The translations under genes and the position numbers were made by a program. This document shows, in pieces, positions 1-6,165 of a stretch of DNA of 6,948 nt (positions are counted from its first letter, which is position 1; each line of letters starts with the position of its first letter). Where the stretch lies: positions 1 to 6,948 of the forward strand of contig DASTCC010000050.1 in NCBI GenBank assembly GCA_035711465.1, written 5' to 3'. Under the pieces are notes generated by a model. The model searched no databases. It was given only the letters and a program-made list of their open reading frames with translations, and was not told the DNA's origin. This DNA is from DASTCC01 sp035711465. GTDB taxonomy: Bacteria; Acidobacteriota; Vicinamibacteria; Vicinamibacterales; SCN-69-37.

Positions 1-345
1 AACCCCGGCTACCGGCTCAAGCCCGGGATGTACGCGCGGGTGCGACTGACCGTCGAGCGTCGCGCCAACGCGCTCACCGTGCCGCGCAACGCCGTCGTCG
101 ATTTCGAGGGCAAGCGCGGCGTCTACATGATCACGGAAGACATCGCGCGCTTCCATCCGGTGACGACCGGCCTGTCGGACGGCGAACGCATCGAGATCGA
201 ATCGGGCGTCACCGACGGCGAGCGCGTGGTCACGACCGGCGCGACGGCGCTGCGCGACGGCGACCGGGTCACGCTCGTCGGCGCCCAGCGAGGCGGCGCC
301 GGCCGCGGCGGCCGCAACGGCGGCGCGCCGGGAAGAGGCCGCTGA
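1..345 (+). CDS. RND efflux periplasmic adaptor (membrane fusion protein), C-terminal part
   Basis: This is the 3' end of a gene that begins before the window; 114 codons and a TGA stop are visible. The frame opens with residues ending LKPGMYARV, the hallmark at the end of the beta-barrel domain of RND adaptors. Next come the conserved strand LTVPRNAVV and the membrane-proximal domain (V-x-TG-L-x-DGERIEI, then SGVTDGERVVTTGA). Adaptors of this family are anchored in the inner membrane and bridge the RND pump to an outer-membrane channel. The adjacent complete RND gene makes it the likely partner. The last 21 residues are a basic Gly/Arg tail (from GAQRGG to GRGR) with no counterpart in classic AcrA-type proteins. 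Nothing can be said about its start, lipoyl or hairpin domains. The family call is secure; the substrate is unknown. Confidence 0.9.
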   Translation, partial: NPGYRLKPGMYARVRLTVERRANALTVPRNAVVDFEGKRGVYMITEDIARFHPVTTGLSDGERIEIESGVTDGERVVTTGATALRDGDRVTLVGAQRGGAGRGGRNGGAPGRGR

Positions 346-362
346 CGAGCGACCGGGAACGC

Positions 363-373
363 GAGACCGTCTC
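363..373. other. Short perfect inverted repeat in the adaptor-RND gap
   Basis: GAGAC, one spacer base, then GTCTC: an 11-base near-palindrome that abuts the heptad array. It could be a weak stem or an operator-like site. No regulator gene is in view, and a palindrome of this size is expected by chance now and then, so function is speculative. Confidence 0.25.
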
Positions 374-408
374 AGCACCGAGCGACGAGCACGCAGCACC
401 GAGCACAC
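374..408 (+). repeat. Heptanucleotide tandem array (AGCACCG-like, 5 copies)
   Basis: Five consecutive 7-base units begin at 374, 381, 388, 395 and 402. Copies 1 and 4 are identical (AGCACCG). Copies 2, 3 and 5 (AGCGACG, AGCACGC, AGCACAC) each match that unit at 5 of 7 positions. The array ends 4 bases before the ATG of the RND gene, in the place where a Shine-Dalgarno would normally be, and no purine-rich ribosome site is visible there. It fills about half of the 67-base gap. No promoter or terminator is evident in the rest of the gap. The periodicity is directly visible; any function is unknown. Confidence 0.7.
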
Positions 409-412
409 ACTT

Positions 413-3400
413 ATGAGCATTCCGCGCACCGCCATTCATCGCCCCGTCACGATGTTCATGATCTCGGCGGTCATCGTGCTGCTCGGGTTCATCTCGCTGG
501 CCCGCCTGCCGGTCGATCTGATGCCGGACGTGTCGTACCCGAGCCTCACGGTGCGCGTCGGCTACGCGGGCGTCGGCCCGCTCGAGATCGAGGAGCTGAT
601 CATCCGGCCGCTCGAGCAGACGCTGGCGGCGGTGCCGGGGCTCGAGCAGATCAACTCGACGGCGTCGGAAGGCAACGGCAACGTCCGCCTGAACTTCGCC
701 TGGGGCACCGACCTCAACGAGGCCGCCGACGAAGTCCGCACCCGCGTCGATCGGGTGCGCGGCCGGCTGCCCGAGGACGCCGATCCGCCGACGATCTTCA
801 AGTTCGACTCGAACTCGCAGCCGATCATCAACCTCGGCGTCGAGGGCGAATTCGATCGCGTGCGCCTGCGCGAGCTCGCCGAGACCGATCTGGTGCAGCG
901 GCTCGAGCGCGTCGAAGGCGTCGCTTCGGTCACGGTCGACGGCGGCCTGCGGCGGCAGATCCGCGTCGAGCTCACGAAGGAGAAGATCACCGCGCTCGAT
1001 CTGTCGGTCGACCGCGTCGTCCAGGCGATCCGCACCGAGAACCAGAACGTGCCGCTCGGCGAGATCAACGAGGGCGACACCACCTACCTGCTGCGCAGCC
1101 GGTCGCAGTTCGATCGCCTCGAAGATCTGCAGAACCTGATCGTCTTCACGCGCTCGGCGGTGCCGATCTACCTGCGCGACATCGCCAACGTCTACGACAC
1201 CACGGAGGACTACCGCTCCTTCCTGCGCATCAACGGCAAGGAAGGCGTGCGGATGCGCGTCACCAAGCAGTCGGGTAAGAACACGGTCGCGATCGCGTCG
1301 GCGGTGCGCCACGAAATCGAGCGCATCAACCGCGAGGTCGACGGCGTGCACCTGACGGTGCTCCAGGACCAGTCGGTCTACATCGAGCAGTCGATTGCGG
1401 CGGTGCGCGAGGCGGCGGTGCTCGGCTCGGTGCTGGTCATCGGCGTCATTTTTCTGTTCCTGCGCAACATCCGCTCGACGATCATCATCTGCACCTCGAT
1501 CCCGATTTCGATCGTCGGCACGTTCGCGCTGCTCTACTTCTCCGGCTTCACGCTGAACACGATGACCTTCGGCGGCCTGGCGCTCGGCGTCGGCATGATC
1601 GTCGACGCCTCGATCGTCGTCCTCGAGAACACGTTCCGGCACATGGAAATGGGCAAACCGCGGATGCAGGCCGCGATCGAGGGCAGCGAAGAGGTCTGGT
1701 CGGCGATCCTCGCCTCGACGCTGACGCACATCGCCGTCTTCGTGCCGCTGCTCTTCCTCACCGGCGTCTCGAGCATCCTGTTCACGCAGCTGTCGATCGT
1801 CGTGATGTTCTCGCTGTCGATGTCGCTGTTCGTCGCCGTGACGATCGTCCCGGTGCTGTGCTCGCGGATGCTCAAGCTGCCGCCGGCCCCGTCGGAGCGC
1901 CAGGGCCTGCTCGGTGTGTTGTTCACCAGGAGCGAGCGCGCCTTCGAGGCCCTCGACAACTTCTACCGCGGCGTGCTCCACCGTGGCCTGCACCACCGGC
2001 CGACGATCATCCTCGGCGCCACGCTGGCGACGGCCGCCGCCGTGATGGCGCTGCGCTTCATCCCGTCCGAGCTGATGCCGCAGACCGACGAGGGCGAGGT
2101 GCGCGTCAACGCGCGCCTGCCGGCCGGCTCGCGCATCGAGCGCGTCGACGCCGTCAGCCAGCGGCTCGAGGAAATGGTGCGCGCCGCCGTTCCCGAGGCG
2201 ACGACGATCATCGGATCGGGCGGCGGCGGTGGCGGCTTCGGCGGCGGCGGATCGTCGTCGGCGAACGTCGAGATGAAGCTGGTGCCGCGTGCCGAGCGGA
2301 CGCGGTCGAGCGAGCAGATCGCGCAGGACCTGCGCGGCATCCTCGTCGGCCTGGCCGGCGTGCAGATCACGACCCGCGCCTCGGGCGGCAACCAGACCCT
2401 GCAGCGCGCGCTCGGCGGCAACAACGACAGCCGCATGGCGATCGAGATTCGCGGCTTCGATCTCGACGACGCCAAGCGCGTCGGCGCCGACGTGCTCGCG
2501 GTGCTGCAGCAGACGCCGGGGATCGCCAATCCACAGCAGGGACGCGAAGAGGGCCGGCCGGAGCTCGGCATCCGCGTCGACCGGCCGAAGGCGGCGCTGC
2601 TCGGGCTTTCGGTGTCGGGCGTCGCCAACACCATTCGCACCAACGTCGGCGGCACGCAGGCCGCGGTGTTCCGCGAAAACGGCAAGGAGTTTCCGATCAT
2701 CGTGCGCCTCCGTCAGGAGGACCGCGAGTTCGTCGAGTCGGTGGACAACGTGCTGATCAGCACGCCGTCGGGCCAGGTGCTGCCGGCGAAGAACCTGCTC
2801 GCGGTCAACACCGCCACCGGCCCGACGCAGATCGAGCGGAAGAACCAGGAGCGCATCACCCGCGTCAACGCCGAGCTCGAAGCGGGCACGGCGCTGAGCG
2901 AGGCCGTGCAGAACGTCCGCGATCGGCTCGTCGACGTGCGCACCCCCGAGGGCTTCTCGGTCGGCCTCGGCGCCGAAGTGGAGACGCAGGCGCAGGCCTT
3001 CCGCCAGCTCCAGGTGCTGCTGCTGCTCTCCGTCCTGCTCGTCTACGCGGTGATGGCGTCGCAGTACGAATCGCTCCGCGATCCCTTCATCGTCATGTTC
3101 TCGGTGCCGGTCGCCGTCATCGGCGTGGTGCTGGCGCTGGGGCTGACCGCAACGTCCTTCAGTCTGCAGGCGTATATCGGGGTAATCATGCTGGCGGGCA
3201 TCGTCGTCAGCAACGCGATCCTGCTGGTGGACTACACGAACGTCCTGCGGACGCGTGACGGTCTGTCCCTCCGGGAGGCGGTCGAACAAGCGGGACGGAC
3301 CCGGCTCCGGCCCATTTTGATGACGACGGCGACGACGATTCTCGGCCTGGTGCCGATGGCGCTGGGCATCGGCGAAGGCGCGGAACTGCAGGCGCCGCTT

Positions 3401-3538
3401 GCGCGCGTGGTCATCGGCGGGCTCACCGCCTCGACGCTGGTGACGCTCGTGCTCGTGCCGGCCGTCTATACGGTCTTCGAAGAAGGCATATCGGGACTGC
3501 GCCGAGGGGCGGCGCCGTCGAATCCAGAGCGGGCTTAG
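413..3538 (+). CDS. RND-family efflux transporter permease (AcrB/SwrC-like)
   Basis: A complete 1041-aa inner-membrane transporter of normal RND length. The start is the ATG giving the canonical N-terminus MSIPRTAIHRPVTMFM. Membrane segments are at about 12-30, a block of five at 333-485, one at 530-550, and five at 866-1022, with two large periplasmic loops (about 31-332 and 551-865) giving the usual 1+5 / 1+5 duplication. Family signatures include LPVDLMPDV (32-40), the TM4 motif GMIVDASIVVLEN (394-406), VSNAILLVDY (932-941) and RPILMT (966-971). It should export small hydrophobic or amphipathic compounds by proton antiport, as a trimer with an adaptor and an outer-membrane channel; the upstream adaptor is the likely partner. 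Oddities: the second TM4 acidic residue is Ala399, the TM10 lysine position is Ser933, and a Gly-rich loop lies at 601-616. No clear Shine-Dalgarno precedes the start. Substrate cannot be told. Confidence 0.95.
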   Translation: MSIPRTAIHRPVTMFMISAVIVLLGFISLARLPVDLMPDVSYPSLTVRVGYAGVGPLEIEELIIRPLEQTLAAVPGLEQINSTASEGNGNVRLNFAWGTDLNEAADEVRTRVDRVRGRLPEDADPPTIFKFDSNSQPIINLGVEGEFDRVRLRELAETDLVQRLERVEGVASVTVDGGLRRQIRVELTKEKITALDLSVDRVVQAIRTENQNVPLGEINEGDTTYLLRSRSQFDRLEDLQNLIVFTRSAVPIYLRDIANVYDTTEDYRSFLRINGKEGVRMRVTKQSGKNTVAIASAVRHEIERINREVDGVHLTVLQDQSVYIEQSIAAVREAAVLGSVLVIGVIFLFLRNIRSTIIICTSIPISIVGTFALLYFSGFTLNTMTFGGLALGVGMIVDASIVVLENTFRHMEMGKPRMQAAIEGSEEVWSAILASTLTHIAVFVPLLFLTGVSSILFTQLSIVVMFSLSMSLFVAVTIVPVLCSRMLKLPPAPSERQGLLGVLFTRSERAFEALDNFYRGVLHRGLHHRPTIILGATLATAAAVMALRFIPSELMPQTDEGEVRVNARLPAGSRIERVDAVSQRLEEMVRAAVPEATTIIGSGGGGGGFGGGGSSSANVEMKLVPRAERTRSSEQIAQDLRGILVGLAGVQITTRASGGNQTLQRALGGNNDSRMAIEIRGFDLDDAKRVGADVLAVLQQTPGIANPQQGREEGRPELGIRVDRPKAALLGLSVSGVANTIRTNVGGTQAAVFRENGKEFPIIVRLRQEDREFVESVDNVLISTPSGQVLPAKNLLAVNTATGPTQIERKNQERITRVNAELEAGTALSEAVQNVRDRLVDVRTPEGFSVGLGAEVETQAQAFRQLQVLLLLSVLLVYAVMASQYESLRDPFIVMFSVPVAVIGVVLALGLTATSFSLQAYIGVIMLAGIVVSNAILLVDYTNVLRTRDGLSLREAVEQAGRTRLRPILMTTATTILGLVPMALGIGEGAELQAPLARVVIGGLTASTLVTLVLVPAVYTVFEEGISGLRRGAAPSNPERA

Positions 3539-3542
3539 AAGG
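3537..3542 (+). promoter_or_regulatory. Shine-Dalgarno of macA overlapping the RND stop codon
   Basis: AGAAGG begins inside the TAG stop (3536-3538) of the RND gene and ends only 2 bases before the macA ATG at 3545. The spacing is shorter than usual. Together with the 6-base gap between genes, this suggests translational coupling: ribosomes ending on the RND gene could restart on macA. The site is visible; coupling is inferred. Confidence 0.5.
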
Positions 3543-3544
3543 TC

Positions 3545-5224
3545 ATGAAACGACTGGTCGCGTTCATCGTGTTGCTCATCGCCGGTGGCGGGGGCGCGTA
3601 CTACTACTACGTCTACGGCAAGCCCGTTGAGAAGCCGACGGTGATGCAGGCCGCGATCTCGCAGGGCGACATCGTCGAAGCCGTGCAGGCCAGCGGCACG
3701 CTCGATCCGGTGCGGCGCGTGGACGTCGGCTCGCAGGTGTCCGGTCAGGTGCAGGAGCTCTACGTCGACTTCAACTCGAACGTCACCCAGGGCATGCTGC
3801 TCGCCAAGATCGACCCGACCCTGCTCGAGACCCAGGTCGCCATCCAGGAAGCGAACATCGCGCGTCAGGAAGGCGACATCGAGAACCAGCTGGTGCAGCT
3901 CGAGGACGTCAAGAAGCAGCTCGAGCGCACCAGGGCGATGTTCGAGAAGGGCCTGCAGAATCAGCAGCAGCTCGAGCAGTCCGAGCTCGCCGTCAAGATG
4001 CGGCAGGCACAGATCGACTCGGCGAAGAAGCAGCTCGTGCAGGCGCAGGCGAACCTCGCCCAGGCCAAGCTCAACGTCAGCTACACCGAGATCCGCTCGC
4101 CCATCGACGGCGTCGTCGTCGATCGGCGCGTCGACCGCGGACAGACCGTGCAGGCGAGCATGACCTCGCCGCAGTTCTTCATCCTCGCCACTGATCTGCA
4201 CACGCTGAAGCTGACCGCCGGCGTCGACGAAGCGGACATCGGCAAGATCCGCCCGGGCCAGGACGTCATTTTCACCGTCGATGCCTACGGGACGCAGGAG
4301 TTCTACGGCAAGGTCGACGCGGTGCGTCTCAACGCGACGAACCAGAACAACGTCGTCACCTATCCAGTCTGGATCAACGCCCCCAATCCCGACCTCAAGC
4401 TGCGGCCGTCGATGACGGCGACGGCGCGGATCGTCATCTCGCGCGCGGAGAACGTGCTGCGCGTGCCGAACCAGGCGACGCGGTTCCGTCCGAACAACGA
4501 GATCTACACGGCGCTCGGTCTCGAGCCGCCCGCGCCCGGCCAGGGCCAGAGCGGACGCGGCCGCGAGGGCAACGACAACAACGGCGCGGCAGCGGCGCCG
4601 GGCGGCGGACGCGGCCCGAGCACGACGCCGGCGGCGGGGGCGCCCGCGGCCGGCACAGGGGGTGACGCGGCCAACGCCGGGCGTGGTGGCGGCGGCGGAC
4701 GCGGCAACCGCAATCGCGGCCAGGGCTTCGGCGCGCAGGCCGGCGGCAACCTGGATCCGGAAGCGATGGCGGCGATGCGCGAGCGGTTCGGCCGGCGCGG
4801 CGGACGCGGCGGCGGTCAGGGCGCCAACGCGCGTCCCGAGCAGACGGTCGCGACCCAGCCGAAGCCGCAGCCCGGCTCGAGGATCGACGAGTCGTTCGCG
4901 GCGCTCCAGAAAGTGATCACGCCCGGCGCGGTCTGGACGTGGGATGAGCCGACCAAGACGCTCAAGCGGATTCCGCTGCGGCTCGGCGTGACCGACGGCA
5001 CCTTCACTGAAGTGGTGTCCGGCGAGGTCACGCCCGGGATGCAGGTCGTCACCGGCGTGGCGCTGCCCGTCTCGGCGAACCGGCCGCAGGGCGGCCAGAA
5101 CAGCATCTTCAACCAGAACCAGCGCGGCGGCCCCGGCGGCTTCGGCGGTGGTCCTGGCGGTGGTCCTGGCGGTGGCGGCGGTCGTGGCGGTGGTGGTGGC
5201 GGCGGCCGCGGCGGCGGCAACTGA
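3545..5224 (+). CDS. macA: MacA-like periplasmic adaptor with Gly-rich insertion
   Basis: A complete 559-aa HlyD/MacA-type membrane fusion protein, much longer than E. coli MacA (about 370 aa). Order: N-terminal membrane anchor (5-20) followed by a Tyr cluster (19-24), with no lipobox Cys; first half of the lipoyl domain (about 46-90); long alpha-hairpin (95-177); second lipoyl half with SPIDGVVVDRRVDRGQ (185-200); beta-barrel (216-300) ending in LRPSMTATARI; membrane-proximal domain starting at NVLRVPNQATRF and resuming at VWTWDEPTKTLKRIPLRLG (463-481). Between these two halves is a low-complexity Gly/Arg/Ala/Pro insertion (about 328-447), and the last 44 residues are almost all Gly. It should link the ABC permease to a TolC-like channel and stimulate its ATPase. 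The following MacB-type genes support this role. Service to the upstream RND pump as well is possible. The start is fixed by the anchor and the coupled Shine-Dalgarno. Confidence 0.88.
   Translation: MKRLVAFIVLLIAGGGGAYYYYVYGKPVEKPTVMQAAISQGDIVEAVQASGTLDPVRRVDVGSQVSGQVQELYVDFNSNVTQGMLLAKIDPTLLETQVAIQEANIARQEGDIENQLVQLEDVKKQLERTRAMFEKGLQNQQQLEQSELAVKMRQAQIDSAKKQLVQAQANLAQAKLNVSYTEIRSPIDGVVVDRRVDRGQTVQASMTSPQFFILATDLHTLKLTAGVDEADIGKIRPGQDVIFTVDAYGTQEFYGKVDAVRLNATNQNNVVTYPVWINAPNPDLKLRPSMTATARIVISRAENVLRVPNQATRFRPNNEIYTALGLEPPAPGQGQSGRGREGNDNNGAAAAPGGGRGPSTTPAAGAPAAGTGGDAANAGRGGGGGRGNRNRGQGFGAQAGGNLDPEAMAAMRERFGRRGGRGGGQGANARPEQTVATQPKPQPGSRIDESFAALQKVITPGAVWTWDEPTKTLKRIPLRLGVTDGTFTEVVSGEVTPGMQVVTGVALPVSANRPQGGQNSIFNQNQRGGPGGFGGGPGGGPGGGGGRGGGGGGGRGGGN
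4526..4885 (+). other. Low-complexity segment coding the MacA Gly/Arg/Ala insertion
   Basis: About 120 codons (residues 328-447 of the adaptor) use almost only GGC/GCG/CGC-type codons for Gly, Ala and Arg with some Pro, Asn and Gln. The reading frame is intact and conserved domain sequence resumes after it. One ordered-looking island, DPEAMAAMRERFGRR (404-418), may form a short amphipathic helix. The segment divides the membrane-proximal domain, so it probably projects as a disordered loop in the periplasm. Confidence 0.7.
5144..5175 (+). repeat. 12-bp tandem repeat in the macA 3' end
   Basis: GGCGGTGGTCCT occurs twice in tandem (5144-5155 and 5156-5167) and is followed by a partial third copy starting at 5168. 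It encodes GGGP units in the Gly-rich tail. The unit length is a multiple of three, so gain or loss of copies would change tail length without breaking the frame. Confidence 0.75.
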
Positions 5225-5257
5225 ACGACAAGCGCGCCAACGTCCACGCCTGAAGGT

Positions 5258-5264
5258 GAAGGAG
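5258..5264 (+). promoter_or_regulatory. macB: Shine-Dalgarno fixing the GTG start of the ABC ATPase
   Basis: GAAGGAG ends 8 bases before GTG 5273, which is optimal spacing, but 17 bases before the alternative in-frame ATG at 5282. This favours the GTG start and a protein beginning MPVMSVKDL. It is the clearest ribosome site in the window. Confidence 0.7.
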
Positions 5265-5272
5265 TTCGTCCG

Positions 5273-6058
5273 GTGCCAGTAATGTCGGTGAAAGACCTGA
5301 CCAAGGTCTACAAGATGGGCGATCACGAAGTGCGCGCGCTTCGCGGCGTGTCCATCGACGTCGAGGCCGGGGAGTTCGTGGCCGTCACGGGCCCCTCGGG
5401 ATCCGGCAAGTCGACGTTCATGCACATCGCCGGCTGTCTGGATCGGCCGACGAGCGGCAACTACTTCCTCGACGGCCGCGACGTCGCCAAGCTCTCGAAG
5501 GACGAGCTGGCGCGGGTGCGCAACGAGAAGATCGGCTTCGTGTTCCAGGGCTTCAACCTGCTCAAGCGCACCTCTGCCCTCGACAACGTCGAGCTGCCGC
5601 TGCTCTACAACTCGAAGAGCGGGTTGAAGGCGTCCGAGCGGCACAAGCGCGCGCTCGAGAAGCTCGACGCCGTCGGCCTCGGGCAGCGCTACCATCACCT
5701 GCCCAACCAGCTCTCCGGCGGTCAGCAGCAGCGCGTCGCGATTGCGCGGGCGCTGATCAACGAGCCGTCGATCCTGCTCGCCGACGAGCCGACGGGCAAC
5801 CTCGACACGCGCACCAGCATCGAGGTCATGGGGATCTTCCAGAAGCTCAACCAGGAGAAGGGCATCACCGTCCTGTTGATTACGCACGAGATGGACATCG
5901 CCGAGTACGGCACGCGGCTGATCCGTTTCCGTGACGGCCGGGTCGTCGCCGACCAGCCCGTGAAGCACCGCCGCAACGCCGCCGACGAACTGGCCGCCCT
6001 CCCGCCGCCCGAGCCGGATCTGATCGAGCACAAGGAGGAGGCGGCCGGAGCGCATTAG
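5273..6058 (+). CDS. macB: MacB/LolD-type ABC transporter ATPase
   Basis: A 261-aa stand-alone nucleotide-binding protein with every catalytic element: Walker A GPSGSGKST (40-48), Q-loop Gln92 in FQGFNLL, signature LSGGQQQR (147-154), Walker B ILLADEPT (167-174) with Asp171 and catalytic Glu172, D-loop GNLD (175-178) and switch His205. The GCLDRPTSG and DEPTGNLD contexts are typical of the LolD/MacB/FtsE-like group, whose ATP hydrolysis drives shape changes in periplasmic machines rather than transport through a membrane pore. A charged, Pro-containing tail follows the core (about 228-261). It lies 48 bases after macA and 107 bases before an FtsX-type permease, so it should be the ATPase half of a MacB that is a single fused protein in E. 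coli. The symbol refers to that half. A LolD role in lipoprotein release is a less likely alternative, given the macA neighbour. Confidence 0.93.
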   Translation: MPVMSVKDLTKVYKMGDHEVRALRGVSIDVEAGEFVAVTGPSGSGKSTFMHIAGCLDRPTSGNYFLDGRDVAKLSKDELARVRNEKIGFVFQGFNLLKRTSALDNVELPLLYNSKSGLKASERHKRALEKLDAVGLGQRYHHLPNQLSGGQQQRVAIARALINEPSILLADEPTGNLDTRTSIEVMGIFQKLNQEKGITVLLITHEMDIAEYGTRLIRFRDGRVVADQPVKHRRNAADELAALPPPEPDLIEHKEEAAGAH

Positions 6059-6072
6059 CGGGCTTCGCCCGC
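6058..6072 (+). other. Tight GC hairpin at the ATPase stop codon
   Basis: GCGGGC, loop TTC, GCCCGC: a perfect 6-bp stem beginning at the last base of the TAG stop. No T-run follows (the next bases are GCGCCCTGGGG), so it is not a normal intrinsic terminator. It could slow 3' decay or lower downstream expression of the permease. The structure is visible; the role is inferred. Confidence 0.5.
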
Positions 6073-6076
6073 GCCC

Positions 6077-6142
6077 TGGGGCTTGTGGCTTGGGGAAAGG
6101 CCCGAGCCGGAGGTCGACCCAAGACCCAAGGCCCAAGCCCCA
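6077..6142. repeat. Long imperfect inverted repeat before the permease gene
   Basis: Left arm 6077-6094 pairs with right arm 6125-6142 at 16 of 18 positions, leaving a loop of 30 bases (6095-6124). The loop contains an 8-base palindrome, GGTCGACC (6112-6119). The right arm is made of heptad units and the left arm of the same motif in reverse orientation (CTTGTGG, CTTGGGG). In RNA this could fold into a stable stem 23 bases upstream of the permease start. There is no T-tract, so termination is not supported. Confidence 0.65.
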
Positions 6143-6151
6143 AGGCCAAGG
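6118..6151 (+). repeat. Heptanucleotide tandem array (CCCAAGN, 4 copies plus a partial copy)
   Basis: Units start at 6118, 6125, 6132 and 6139, each CCCAAG followed by one variable base (A, G, C, G). A shortened copy, CCAAGG, follows at 6146-6151. The array ends 14 bases before the permease ATG. The same period of 7 occurs before the RND gene with an unrelated unit. No clear Shine-Dalgarno lies between the array and the ATG; only a distant AAGG is present within the last copy. The repeat is directly visible; function is unknown. Confidence 0.8.
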
Positions 6152-6165
6152 CCCTCAACTGACTT

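Noticed and set aside
374..408. CRISPR-like repeat array
   Set aside because: The units are 7 bases with no spacers and no cas genes are near.
1858..3258. 466-codon + strand reading frame inside the RND gene
   Set aside because: It overlaps strongly conserved RND sequence in another frame, is Arg/Ala/Gly-rich and has no family motifs; it is a GC-bias shadow.
3140..3538. Codon-use change near the RND 3' end as a recombination boundary
   Set aside because: A few AT-ending codons (TAT, GTA, CAA, GGA, TTG, ATA) appear, but the protein remains normal RND sequence and the shift is too weak to judge by eye.
269..6136. 1955-codon minus-strand reading frame as a giant gene
   Set aside because: It is codon-aligned antisense to three well-supported genes, has no recognisable domain, and its openness follows from the absence of TTA, CTA and TCA codons.
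6058..6142. Rho-independent terminator after the ATPase gene
   Set aside because: Both stems lack a following T-tract, and the next gene belongs to the same complex, so read-through is expected.
6118..6151. Transposon end or attachment site
   Set aside because: There is no transposase or integrase, no target duplication and no second end; the region is a short tandem and inverted repeat only.
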